Shown piece by piece: positions 43,210-52,133 of a DNA stretch of 64,000 bases; positions within the stretch are counted from its first letter, which is position 1; each line of letters starts with the position of its first letter. A program made the translations under genes and the position numbers. Below the pieces are notes generated by a model. The model made no database searches and was not told the DNA's origin. It saw only the letters and a program-made list of their open reading frames with translations. The DNA is from Bacteroidota bacterium. Its GTDB lineage: Bacteria; Bacteroidota; Bacteroidia; Chitinophagales; Chitinophagaceae. The DNA lies in assembly GCA_018267955.1 (NCBI GenBank), contig JAFDXL010000007.1, positions 1 to 64,000 of the forward strand. Direction: 5' to 3'.

Positions 43210-45234
43210 ATGAAACTTAAAAAGGCATTTGCTTTCGGGCTATTGCTATTGTTATTTCTTTCCTTACAATCACGTGCTCAGGATAGGTTTTCTGTAGTTA
43301 ACGATGCATATATCCTAAAACACCTCAATACGCAAATCTACCCCCTCGATTCTGAGGCCAAAGCTGTAGTGCTGTACGAGAAGATGTCGATTGCCGTTGA
43401 TATTTTTAGCTCCTATTACCGGGAGGTGAAAACGATGCATCGAATAGTGAAGATATTGGATGAAGATGCGCTGGATGAAGCCGATGTAGAGGATTATTAC
43501 TATACAAAAGGAGCTATCGGTAGCGGTACAGGTAAGATATTTGGTACAACGTACACACTAGGTAATGACGGCACTGTTATAAAAACACCATTAGATAAGT
43601 CGGCAATATTCATCACCAAATACAACGATGTGGTGAATGGAATGAAGTTTACAATGCCCGCCGTAAAGGTCGGCTCTGTGATCGATTATACCTACGAGAT
43701 AATTTCTCCCCTGACGCAGAAATTGCCAAAGTGGTACTTCCAGGATGAATACCCGGCGCTGCAAACAGAGTACGAGATCAATCTTCCTGGCCAGCTTGGC
43801 TTTGTATATATCACCCAGGGTAAAACAACTTTTAAACAGTACGATACAAGGGGCCATGCCGAAGAAGATAGTTCCGAAGCTTATTATGTATTGAAGAAAG
43901 ACCACACATCTTCCGAAAATTACGGTATCTGGTGCCGCAAGAATGTTACTCCTCTAAAGTTTGAGCCATTCTCAGGTAATATACATAATTATGCGGAACG
44001 CCTGGAAATACAGATTCAGGATCCGGAGCATTCTTATGGCACTTTAGATAGTCAGAATATAAGAAAGGCATGGAAGGATTTTACTGATGGCGTTTGGGAT
44101 CATAAAATGTTTGGCCGTCAGGTAGTGGGGGACAATGCATATCTCAAAAAGACAGTGGACTCGCTTACCGCCGGCTATAAGGGCGACAGGGATAAGGCCT
44201 GGTCGATATTCAATTATGTAAGGAACAATATCTACTGTAATGATACAATTGCTTTACAGGCAGATAAAGACATAAAAAAGACATTTTTAGGTCATGAAGG
44301 CAACGCGGCAGAAATTAATCTTTTACTGGTGGCGATGCTGCAAAAAGCAGGGCTGAATGCATCCCCGTTGATATTAAATACCATAGGCCAGTTAGTTAGT
44401 GATGATAATTACCCGGTAATAGATCGTTACAACAATACAGTTGCCATTATCAGGCAGCCACAGGGCGATCCTATTTTATTAGATGCTTCCTGCAAGTACA
44501 ATGCTTTTGGCAAATTGCCATTTTATTGCTTCAACAGCACCGCGCGTGTAATAGATGGAAAGGGGGGCGCGCAAATAAATCTTGATCCGCATCAAAATCG
44601 TGAGAAAACAGTCAATGTTGTAAAGGTGGTAACATTTAATGATACTGCATTGGTTGCAAACCTCACAGAAACAATGGGCGCAAATGCTTCCCGTATCTTT
44701 CGCGAAAAATTCGCGGCGGACTCCGGGAAAATATTAAGTTACCTGTATAATTCATTAAGCGAACGTGCACGGGACGGAGGTATTGTGTCTGGTTTGACCT
44801 GTGAAAACCTTCAGAATCCTGATACGGAGGTTATTGTACATTATACCCTAAGCAAAAAGATTAGTAAAGGAACTCTTTACTTTGCCACTGATATCCTGAG
44901 GCTTTTTAACGAAAACCCGTATAAGCCCATGAAACGTACCATGCCTGTGGAGCTGCCCTGGCAAACAGAATATATATATTCACTCACGGCTGCATTGCCT
45001 CAAAATGTAAAGCCCGAAGAAGTATATAAGCCTGTATTGCTGAGCTACGATGACGGCCGCATCCGGTTTAAGCATTTTCTCAACTACGATCCGGATATGC
45101 ACTTTTTCTCGGTTACCACTCAATACAAGTCCGTAGAAACGTTTTTCCCTTCAACAGAGTATGAAGTATTCAGGGCTTTTCATAACAATGTGCTCGATGA
45201 GGTCAATAAAATAGTAGTGTTTAAAATAGAGTAA
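43210..45234 (+). CDS. DUF3857 protein with degenerate transglutaminase domain
   Basis: A 674-residue periplasmic or surface protein: signal peptide (ending SRAQ), an N-terminal DUF3857 domain (about 50-260), a transglutaminase-like domain (about 300-430) and a C-terminal beta domain. Where the active-site Cys is expected, near residue 365, the sequence reads GHEGNAAEINLLL, and the usual FNH His is replaced in RYNNTVAII. So the catalytic Cys and His are missing and it is probably not a working enzyme. A paralog with a complete site follows 7 nt downstream. Role unknown. Confidence 0.85.
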   Translation: MKLKKAFAFGLLLLLFLSLQSRAQDRFSVVNDAYILKHLNTQIYPLDSEAKAVVLYEKMSIAVDIFSSYYREVKTMHRIVKILDEDALDEADVEDYYYTKGAIGSGTGKIFGTTYTLGNDGTVIKTPLDKSAIFITKYNDVVNGMKFTMPAVKVGSVIDYTYEIISPLTQKLPKWYFQDEYPALQTEYEINLPGQLGFVYITQGKTTFKQYDTRGHAEEDSSEAYYVLKKDHTSSENYGIWCRKNVTPLKFEPFSGNIHNYAERLEIQIQDPEHSYGTLDSQNIRKAWKDFTDGVWDHKMFGRQVVGDNAYLKKTVDSLTAGYKGDRDKAWSIFNYVRNNIYCNDTIALQADKDIKKTFLGHEGNAAEINLLLVAMLQKAGLNASPLILNTIGQLVSDDNYPVIDRYNNTVAIIRQPQGDPILLDASCKYNAFGKLPFYCFNSTARVIDGKGGAQINLDPHQNREKTVNVVKVVTFNDTALVANLTETMGANASRIFREKFAADSGKILSYLYNSLSERARDGGIVSGLTCENLQNPDTEVIVHYTLSKKISKGTLYFATDILRLFNENPYKPMKRTMPVELPWQTEYIYSLTAALPQNVKPEEVYKPVLLSYDDGRIRFKHFLNYDPDMHFFSVTTQYKSVETFFPSTEYEVFRAFHNNVLDEVNKIVVFKIE

Positions 45235-45241
45235 TAGTGCA

Positions 45242-47158
45242 ATGGTAAAGCCTGTATTTATTTTGTTTTTTCTTTTGTCAGCCTTCAGTGTATGGGGGGC
45301 AGATAATAAATATGCTTATGCCGATATTAATCCGTCCTTGCTGATGAATGCTGATGCTGTAGTGCGCGATTATAAATGCAGTATAGAAATATTAGCCAAC
45401 GATAAGATCGTTCGAAAAGAACACGTTGTAGTTACCGTGCTAAATGAAAAAGGATATGAGAACGCTGTATTGGATAGGTTGGAAGACGAGTTCGTTAAGC
45501 TGGATGATGCGTCCGGGTATTTATATGATGCATCGGGAAGGGAATTGAAAAAGATGAAGCAGCGGGATATCGTTAAGACCCATATTGCCAGCTACAATGT
45601 TTTTGATAAGGATTTCCAATTGTCTTACGATTTCCATTATGCTATCTATCCTTTCACGGTAGAATATGAGACCACAGAAAAAATAGCATCATTTCTTTTT
45701 GTGAGCGATTGTTCTTTGCTGCCCGGTTTTAGATGCGCTGCGGAAAATATTAATTGCAGCATGGTGTATCCGCAAACTATGGATATAAGATATGAGCTCT
45801 TTCATATTTCTGAAAAACCTGTGGAGTCTGTTACAGATAATAGCAGGACATGGAATTTATCTCTGCATAATATAAACGCTTATGTGCGCGATAGGTTGGC
45901 GCCACGCCAGGTGTTTGATATTCCTGCCGTAGTTTTTGCCGCCAATACAGTGCAAATGGGGCCACTTACCGGCAATATGGATACCTGGCAGCATTTCGGC
46001 AAATTTTTCTATGATCTCAATATAGGCCGGGATGTTTTACCCGATGATGTAAAGCACGCGGTGCATCAGCTCACAGATACCTGCAAAACGCAAGATCAAA
46101 AGATAGGCCTTCTATATGATTATCTAAAAGCTAATACCCGGTATGTAAGCATACAATTGGGTATCGGCGGTTTCCAGGCATTTCCTGCAGAGTACGTGAT
46201 GAAGAATGGTTACGGAGATTGCAAGGCGCTTAGCAATTGTATGATGGCTTTGCTAAAGGAAGCAGGTGTAACCTCATATACTGCCTTGGTATATGGTGGT
46301 GCTGACTATCGTAATCACTTTATTCAGTCAGATATACCTTCTGATGTTTTTAATCATGAAATACTTTGTGCCGTAGATCGAAAAGACACTACCTGGATAG
46401 AATGTACTTCGCATGATCTGCCGGCAGGATATCTGTCACATTTTACCGGCAACCGGAAAGCCCTGTTGTTAACGCCCGGCGGTGGTGTTGTTGTTAATAC
46501 ACCGGCTTATAAGATCAAAGAGAATGTTGCCGCGACAACAGTAATGGTGAATATGGATGGCAAAGGGGGGCTTTCCGGTACCATGCATACTTCAGAATCA
46601 GGTAGGTTTTATGATCTGGATTATCAGCACCTGTACGCTTTTACAAAAAAGGATAGGGATCTTACAGTAAGTAAGAATATCTCTGTGCAGGACCTTAGCA
46701 TGGGTTCCTGTAGTGTTGCTCTTAAGGGAACCTCTAAATTGCCAAGCCTGGTGGTAGATGTGGATTTTACAGGTAAGGCTACATTCAATAGTGGTGGTAA
46801 GCGCATATTCTTTGTTCCTGTTTTTTCGCATGTTGGCAAAATCGAAACTTTGGCTGAGGCAGTTCGAAACACCGACTTTTATATAGCCAGCTCATTTGAT
46901 GTCAGGGACACAACTATCGTAAACCTCGATAGTAATTATAAAGTTGAGTTCTTGCCAAAGGATATTGATATAGTTTACGCCTTTGGTTCCTATTCGCGCT
47001 CAATGGTCGTTAAAGAGAATGTGCTTACGATCATTCGGGCGTACAAACAGCAGGAAGGGGAATATAGTGCGGCTTTATACCCGGATTACATAAAATTTCA
47101 CGCAGCAATTCCTGCAGACGGGTTAGCCGGGCAGGTGGTCTTTGCTAAAAAGGATTGA
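45242..47158 (+). CDS. DUF3857 protein with transglutaminase domain
   Basis: A 638-residue paralog of the previous gene with the same order: signal peptide, DUF3857 (about 40-240) and transglutaminase-like domain. Here the triad is intact: Cys327 in NGYGDCKALSNCM, His in VFNHEILCAV and the acidic residue in TTWIECTS. The probable activity is peptide or isopeptide cleavage or cross-linking outside the cytoplasm. The two form one transcription unit. The pair may be a working subunit with an inactive partner. Confidence 0.88.
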   Translation: MVKPVFILFFLLSAFSVWGADNKYAYADINPSLLMNADAVVRDYKCSIEILANDKIVRKEHVVVTVLNEKGYENAVLDRLEDEFVKLDDASGYLYDASGRELKKMKQRDIVKTHIASYNVFDKDFQLSYDFHYAIYPFTVEYETTEKIASFLFVSDCSLLPGFRCAAENINCSMVYPQTMDIRYELFHISEKPVESVTDNSRTWNLSLHNINAYVRDRLAPRQVFDIPAVVFAANTVQMGPLTGNMDTWQHFGKFFYDLNIGRDVLPDDVKHAVHQLTDTCKTQDQKIGLLYDYLKANTRYVSIQLGIGGFQAFPAEYVMKNGYGDCKALSNCMMALLKEAGVTSYTALVYGGADYRNHFIQSDIPSDVFNHEILCAVDRKDTTWIECTSHDLPAGYLSHFTGNRKALLLTPGGGVVVNTPAYKIKENVAATTVMVNMDGKGGLSGTMHTSESGRFYDLDYQHLYAFTKKDRDLTVSKNISVQDLSMGSCSVALKGTSKLPSLVVDVDFTGKATFNSGGKRIFFVPVFSHVGKIETLAEAVRNTDFYIASSFDVRDTTIVNLDSNYKVEFLPKDIDIVYAFGSYSRSMVVKENVLTIIRAYKQQEGEYSAALYPDYIKFHAAIPADGLAGQVVFAKKD

Positions 47159-47168
47159 CCTATTTTTG
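47142..47168 (+). promoter_or_regulatory. Promoter of waaA (TTG, 16 bp, TATTTTTG)
   Basis: TATTTTTG at 47161-47168 with TTG at 47142-47144, 16 bp upstream. The -33 element lies inside the end of the preceding gene. The leader to the GTG at 47189 is about 20 nt. Confidence 0.55.
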
Positions 47169-47188
47169 CCCCGGACTAATAAATAATT

Positions 47189-48439
47189 GTGCAGCTTTTC
47201 TTTTATAACATATTTCTCGCTCTATACACGTTTGGCATCCGTGTCACCGCCTTGTTCAATAAAAAAGCAAAGCAGTGGCTGGCTGGCAGAAAGAATATCC
47301 TGCGCATAGCAAAAGAAAAGCTGGGAGATAGTAAAGAGCAGCGGATATGGGTTCATTGTTCTTCTTTGGGTGAGTTCGAGCAGGGGCGGCCTTTGATCGA
47401 AGCCATCAAAAAGCAATATCCCGCTTATAAGATCGTGCTTACTTTCTTCTCTCCCTCCGGCTATGAGGTCCGTAAGGATTATAAGTACGCTGATTATGTC
47501 TTTTACCTGCCAATGGATGGCCGCAAAACTGCCGAAGAATTTATAGGCATGGTCAATCCTAAGCTGGCCATATTCGTTAAGTACGAGTTTTGGCATTATT
47601 ATCTCGATCAGCTCCGTAAAAGGGATATACCAACCGTACTGGTCTCCGCAGCTTTCCGCCCGTCCCAGGCATTCTTTAAATGGCATGGAGGGCTTTTCCG
47701 CAATATGCTGCAATGTTTCACACTCATTTTTGTGCAGGATGTAGAATCAAAAAGGTTGTTGCAAACAATAGGCATAGATGACAACGTATTGCTTTCAGGA
47801 GATACCCGTTACGATCGCGTTTCTGAAATAGCCGAGATAGCTAAGAAGTTTCCTTTAATAGAAAAGTTTAAAGGCAAAGATTGCTTGCTGATAGCCGGTA
47901 GTACCTGGCCCGATGACGAGAAATTGCTGAAAAAGATACTACCCACACTCCCCGATGATTGGGGGCTTATTATAGCGCCGCACGAGATCAATCGCAACCA
48001 CATAGAATATCTGCAGAATCTTTTTGAGAGCCACTGTGTGTTATATTCAGAGCTTTCTACGGAACCCACAGGTTTTAGAGTTCTGATTATAGACAATATC
48101 GGGATGCTTTCAAGCCTATACAGTTATGGTGAAATTGCATATATAGGGGGTGGTTTTCAGAAAGGAGGCATCCATAACGTGCTGGAACCTGCTGTTTTTG
48201 GTTTGCCGGTATTTTTTGGCCCGCGGTACGATAAGTTTATTGAGGCCAAAGCCCTTGTTTCTCACCAATTCGCATTCCCGGTATCAAATGTTACGGAATT
48301 TAACAATTTGTTGCAGCAGCTCATTCATGATGAGATTCACCTGGAAGCATTGCAAAAGTCAATACGAGCCTACGTTTCATCGCAGGTAGGGGCCGCCGAT
48401 AAAATAATGCAGGAGCTATCCGCCCGGTGGCTCCGCTAG
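47189..48439 (+). CDS. waaA: Kdo transferase WaaA
   Basis: A 416-residue membrane-anchored glycosyltransferase (GT30) that attaches Kdo, or here probably Kdo8N, from its CMP form to lipid A. The N-terminus has one hydrophobic segment (FFYNIFLALYTFGIRVTALF). WVHCSSLGEFEQGRPLIE includes the catalytic Glu region. GSTWPDDEKLL and YIGGGFQKGGIHNVLEPAVFGLPVFFGP are the nucleotide-binding and C-terminal Kdo motifs. The start is GTG (47189). It is the first gene of the Kdo/Kdo8N operon. Confidence 0.95.
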   Translation: MQLFFYNIFLALYTFGIRVTALFNKKAKQWLAGRKNILRIAKEKLGDSKEQRIWVHCSSLGEFEQGRPLIEAIKKQYPAYKIVLTFFSPSGYEVRKDYKYADYVFYLPMDGRKTAEEFIGMVNPKLAIFVKYEFWHYYLDQLRKRDIPTVLVSAAFRPSQAFFKWHGGLFRNMLQCFTLIFVQDVESKRLLQTIGIDDNVLLSGDTRYDRVSEIAEIAKKFPLIEKFKGKDCLLIAGSTWPDDEKLLKKILPTLPDDWGLIIAPHEINRNHIEYLQNLFESHCVLYSELSTEPTGFRVLIIDNIGMLSSLYSYGEIAYIGGGFQKGGIHNVLEPAVFGLPVFFGPRYDKFIEAKALVSHQFAFPVSNVTEFNNLLQQLIHDEIHLEALQKSIRAYVSSQVGAADKIMQELSARWLR

Positions 48440-48474
48440 CTATATCCTTTCTTCAGGCTGTCGGGCTAAATGCT

Positions 48475-48482
48475 TACTTTTG
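48475..48482 (+). promoter_or_regulatory. -7 promoter element TACTTTTG for kdnA
   Basis: Exact TAnnTTTG match, 18 nt before the ATG at 48501. So kdnA and the genes after it can be transcribed separately from waaA. No clear -33 TTG is seen. Confidence 0.5.
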
Positions 48483-48500
48483 CCATCTAAATTTTAAGAT

Positions 48501-49709
48501 ATGCCAGGTACAGAACTATTTGGTGCAGAAGAGAGGAAAGAGGTGAATGATGTATTGGAGACAGGTATCCTGTTTCGTTACGGCCATGACGCACAGCGCA
48601 ATGGCCATTGGAAGGCCCGCGAATTCGAGGAAGAAGTTAAGAAAATAACAGGCGCTAAATATGCACATGCCATGAGCAGTGGTTCTACAGCAGTAGCTAC
48701 CGCATTGGCTGCTGCAGGCATCGGTACCGGCGACGAGGTGATCGTTCCGCCTTTTACCTTCATCGCCACTATAGAAGCTGTACTTTTTGTAGGTGCTTTA
48801 CCTGTATTTGCAGAGGTAGATGAAACACTTTGCCTCAGTGCGGAGGGTATTAAAAAAGCGATCACTCCAAAGACCAAAGGTGTATGCCTGGTGCACATGT
48901 GCGGCGGTATGGCAGAGATGGATAGCATCATGCAGGTAGTAAAAGAGCATAACCTTATTTTGGTAGAGGACGCGGGCCAGGCTTTCGCATCTTCTTATAA
49001 AGGTGTTTCAACAGGCTTGTTTGGTAAGGCAGGTAGCTACTCTTTCGACTTCTTTAAGATAGCAACTGCCGGCGAAGGCGGTGTACTGGTTACCAATGAT
49101 GAAGAAACTTATAACAAAGCTGATTATTATTCCGACCACGGCCACAGCCATATTGGCGCTAAACGCGGTATGGAGCAGCACCCTATATTAGGCTTCAACT
49201 ATCGTATCGGTGAGCTCAACGCTGCGGTAGGCCTGGCGCAGACAAGGCGTGTTCCGCATATCCGGGAGGTAAACAGGAAGTATAAAAAAATGCTGACTGA
49301 ATTGTTGTCACAAACGCCGGGTATTGGCTTTGCAACAATCGCTGACCCCGATGGTGATTCTGCTACCTTCCTGAATATATTGATGGAAACCCCCGAAGCT
49401 GCACAACGCACAGTAGATGAAATGAACAATGCAGGTGTTGCCGGCTTCGACTATTGGTATAAGAACATGTATCACTTCATCAATCAGTGGGATCATATCA
49501 AAGAGATGCGCACAGCATCTAAGCTGGCTGTGGAAGTGCTCGGTACACCGCAGGATTATGCAAACCTGCAGCTGCCTGTAACGCAGAACGTCATTGGCCG
49601 CCTGATATCTTTCGGCATCCGCTGCACATGGACAGAAGAGCAAGTGCGCGACCTGGCTGCTAAGATCTCTGATTGTGTAAAAAAAGCATTAGCAACTGCA
49701 CATGCATAA
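48501..49709 (+). CDS. kdnA: 8-amino-3,8-dideoxy-octulosonate transaminase KdnA
   Basis: A 402-residue DegT/DnrJ-type PLP aminotransferase. It starts with MPGTELFGAEE and has the FRYGHD, GDEVIVPPFTFIATIEA, DETLCLSAEGI, VHMCGGMAEMD and DHGHSHIG features of KdnA, which I recognise from Shewanella. It aminates the C8 aldehyde made by KdnB using glutamate. The PLP Lys is K186 (SFDFFKIATAGEGG) and D157 (VEDAGQ) binds the PLP nitrogen. The His that usually follows in sugar aminotransferases is Gln here. The start of kdnB overlaps its end by 8 nt. A generic sugar aminotransferase is the alternative, but the context rules strongly for KdnA. Confidence 0.9.
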   Translation: MPGTELFGAEERKEVNDVLETGILFRYGHDAQRNGHWKAREFEEEVKKITGAKYAHAMSSGSTAVATALAAAGIGTGDEVIVPPFTFIATIEAVLFVGALPVFAEVDETLCLSAEGIKKAITPKTKGVCLVHMCGGMAEMDSIMQVVKEHNLILVEDAGQAFASSYKGVSTGLFGKAGSYSFDFFKIATAGEGGVLVTNDEETYNKADYYSDHGHSHIGAKRGMEQHPILGFNYRIGELNAAVGLAQTRRVPHIREVNRKYKKMLTELLSQTPGIGFATIADPDGDSATFLNILMETPEAAQRTVDEMNNAGVAGFDYWYKNMYHFINQWDHIKEMRTASKLAVEVLGTPQDYANLQLPVTQNVIGRLISFGIRCTWTEEQVRDLAAKISDCVKKALATAHA

Positions 49710-50781
49710 GAATTTTAAGAACATAGAAAAAGTAGTGTACGGACGCGGAGCGTTCAGCACTATGGAGAGCATATTAGAGCCGGTAAGGAAGGAAAACGAT
49801 CACTTTATAGTTTATCTTATCGATAACTATTTTATAGATAGTGATCTTTCAAAGCGCTTAAATGCCCAACCCGGTGACGTAATTAAGTTCATTGATGTAG
49901 AGCCTTCTGAGCCAACTACGGATCAGATCGACAATCTCCGTGATGAGATACTGGGCGATAAGGGTTTGCCTTCAGGCGTGGTAGGTATCGGTGGTGGCAG
50001 CATCATGGATATTGCCAAAGCCTTATCCCTGATGTTTACTAACGAGGGTTCGTCTACTTTGTACCAGGGGCTTAATCTTATTAAAAAGCCGGGTATTTAT
50101 CACCTTGGCGTTCCTACCATTTCAGGTACAGGGGCAGAGGTGTCTATGACTGCTGTGCTTACCGGGCCTGAGAAGAAGCTGGGACTTAAATGCGACTGGA
50201 CGGTTTTCAACCAGGTGATCCTTGATCCCGAACTGATTGCATCTGTGCCAAGAGACAAATGGTTCTACACCGGTATGGATACCTATATCCATTGTATAGA
50301 ATCTGAAAATGGTATCCTCAACAATGCGTTTAGTCATGCGTATGCCGAGCAGTCATTAAAGCTTTGTCGCGATATATTCTTGGGCGATGTTGCTGGTCAA
50401 ACTGCAGAGAATGATGATAAGCTGATGGTGGCTTCCCTGATGGGCGGTCTTAGCCTCACTTATTCAGAAGTAGGTGTTTGCCATGCGTTGTCTTATGGGC
50501 TTTCGAAGATACTCGGCGAAAAGCATTGCTATGCAAACTGTGTAGCCTTCCAGCACCTGGAAGATTATTATCCGCAAGGCGTTGCAGAATTTAAGACAAT
50601 GCTGAAGAAGCATGATGTAACCCTTCCGCAGGGCCTTAGCAAAGATTGGAGCGATGCAACGGTAACCGCAATGGCACAGGTGGCGTACAATCTCACGCAC
50701 ATGTGGAACCACGCTATTGGTACCGATTGGAAAGACAAAATAACTTTAGATACAATAAAAGCGCTGTATAGGCGCATGTAA
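49702..50781 (+). CDS. kdnB: 3-deoxy-octulosonate 8-oxidase KdnB
   Basis: A 359-residue iron-type (group III) alcohol dehydrogenase family protein that oxidises Kdo at C8 to the aldehyde used by KdnA. GIGGGSIMDIAKALS (about 94-108) is the nucleotide-binding region. Metal ligands are visible in TGMDTYIHCIES, VGVCHALSYGLSK and GEKHCYANC. The start overlaps the kdnA stop (ATGCATAA, 8 nt), a translational coupling that supports a joint function. It starts the part of the operon with kdsA, which begins 2 nt after its stop. Confidence 0.9.
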   Translation: MHKNFKNIEKVVYGRGAFSTMESILEPVRKENDHFIVYLIDNYFIDSDLSKRLNAQPGDVIKFIDVEPSEPTTDQIDNLRDEILGDKGLPSGVVGIGGGSIMDIAKALSLMFTNEGSSTLYQGLNLIKKPGIYHLGVPTISGTGAEVSMTAVLTGPEKKLGLKCDWTVFNQVILDPELIASVPRDKWFYTGMDTYIHCIESENGILNNAFSHAYAEQSLKLCRDIFLGDVAGQTAENDDKLMVASLMGGLSLTYSEVGVCHALSYGLSKILGEKHCYANCVAFQHLEDYYPQGVAEFKTMLKKHDVTLPQGLSKDWSDATVTAMAQVAYNLTHMWNHAIGTDWKDKITLDTIKALYRRM

Positions 50782-50783
50782 TT

Positions 50784-51617
50784 ATGAGCGCAAAAAAAAT
50801 AGCAGTAGGTAATATTAGCTGCGGTGCCGACGAATTGTTCCTCATCTCCGGCCCTTGTGTTATAGAGGACGAAACTGTGATGATGAAGACGGCTGAAATG
50901 CTGAAAGAGGTCAGCAGTCGCCTGAATATTCCTGTGATCTACAAATCTTCTTTTTCTAAAGATAACCGCAGCAGTCTTAAGTATTATGATGGCCCGGGTC
51001 TTGATAAAGGAGTAAAAATGCTGGCTAAGGTCAAGGAACAATTTGGTTTCCCGGTACTTACAGATATTCATTATCCAGACCAGGCAGCGCCTGCAGCTGA
51101 GGTCTGCGATGTGTTGCAGATACCTGCGTATCTATGTATGCAATCCGGCTTGTTAAAAGCTGCTGCTGCAACAGGCAAAGTGATCAACATAAAACATGGC
51201 CAGTTCCTTGCTCCTGAGAATATGAAGCACCCCGTGGGCAAATGTGTGGATGCTGGCAATGACAAGATCATACTTACAGAGCGTGGTTATACGATGGGCT
51301 ATAACGACCTTGTGGTGGATCCTCGTAGTTTTTATCATATGAACCAGCTGGGTTATCCTGTTGTGTTCGATATCACGCATTCCATCCGTAAATATGGCAT
51401 CCCAAGTGCAGATGCAAAGGGTGGTGCCCGCGAGTTCCTTCCGGTATTAGGTAGGGCAGGGGTTGCAGCCGGCGTAGATGGTGTATTTATAGAAACACAC
51501 CCTGAGCCAGAAAAAGCGCTCTGCGATGCCGCCAGCCAGCTTTGTGTATACGACCTGGAAGAATATTTAAAACCATTGATCGAGATACATAATTTGGAAG
51601 TCAAATACCGTAATTAA
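50784..51617 (+). CDS. kdsA: 3-deoxy-8-phosphooctulonate synthase, metal-dependent type
   Basis: A 277-residue KdsA that condenses arabinose 5-phosphate and PEP into Kdo 8-phosphate. The motif ISGPCVIEDE has Cys at residue 25, the ligand of metal-dependent class II enzymes, where E. coli-type enzymes have Asn. KSSFSKDNRSS, TDIHYPDQA and the metal-binding HPE (ETHPEPEKA) and D residues also fit. It needs arabinose 5-phosphate, whose usual maker KdsD is not in the operon. It starts 2 nt after kdnB. Confidence 0.95.
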   Translation: MSAKKIAVGNISCGADELFLISGPCVIEDETVMMKTAEMLKEVSSRLNIPVIYKSSFSKDNRSSLKYYDGPGLDKGVKMLAKVKEQFGFPVLTDIHYPDQAAPAAEVCDVLQIPAYLCMQSGLLKAAAATGKVINIKHGQFLAPENMKHPVGKCVDAGNDKIILTERGYTMGYNDLVVDPRSFYHMNQLGYPVVFDITHSIRKYGIPSADAKGGAREFLPVLGRAGVAAGVDGVFIETHPEPEKALCDAASQLCVYDLEEYLKPLIEIHNLEVKYRN

Positions 51618-51633
51618 ATTCCAATCCCTAATT

Positions 51634-52104
51634 TCTAAATCCTAATTGATGGAAAATAAGGTTTATGATTTAGAGAAAAGGACATGGTTGTTTGCTCTTA
51701 ATGTCAGGCAGTTTGTAAAGAAACTGCAGCTTACAATTCCTAACAGGGAAGATATAAAGCAAGTGGTTCGGAGTTCAGGATCAATTGGCGCAAATTATAT
51801 CGAAGCCAATGAATCTTTAGGGGATAAGGATTTTTTGATGAAGATTAAGATATGCCGAAAAGAAGCAAAAGAAACCGCATATTGGTTGTCTCTGATAGAT
51901 ATGGAAGAAGCTTTAGCTAATGAAAGGAATGGGTTGACTCAGGAAGCGACAGAATTAAGGAAGATATTCGGTGCAATTTTGACTAAATCACAGGCAAAAT
52001 TGAACTTAGACAAATAAAAATTACTCTATTTCAGATTTTGTTTAGAATTTAGCGTCGAATTTCAAAATACAGGGATTTTAAAAATTCTGATATTAGGATT
52101 TAGA
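51634..52104. repeat. 13-bp inverted repeats bracketing the four-helix gene
   Basis: TCTAAATCCTAAT at 51634-51646 and its exact reverse complement ATTAGGATTTAGA at 52092-52104. They lie on both sides of the gene at 51649 in an AT-rich region that does not look like the rest of the operon. The two copies can pair in RNA to put the gene on a loop. Similar flanks surround other genes of this family inserted in operons, so the unit may be a mobile cassette. The region 52018-52133 has no gene but repeats variants of the motif. Confidence 0.75.
51649..52017 (+). CDS. Four-helix bundle (S23/IVS) protein
   Basis: A 122-residue all-helical protein of the 23S rRNA intervening-sequence (PF05635) family: LEKRTWLFALNVRQFVKKLQ, VRSSGSIGANYIEANESL and KICRKEAKETAYWLSLID are typical. 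In Leptospira and others such ORFs sit in 23S rRNA insertions. In Bacteroidota, copies are scattered in chromosomes. I use ATG 51649; the TTG at 51646 overlaps the repeat. It splits kdsA from the transaldolase gene and is bordered by inverted repeats, so I think it is an insertion, not part of the Kdo pathway. Function unknown. Confidence 0.85.
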   Translation: MENKVYDLEKRTWLFALNVRQFVKKLQLTIPNREDIKQVVRSSGSIGANYIEANESLGDKDFLMKIKICRKEAKETAYWLSLIDMEEALANERNGLTQEATELRKIFGAILTKSQAKLNLDK

Positions 52105-52133
52105 TATTAGAATTTTGGATTTAAAATTATAAC

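Noticed and set aside
51646-51648. TTG start of the four-helix gene
   Set aside because: The next codon is ATG, and the TTG lies in the inverted repeat.
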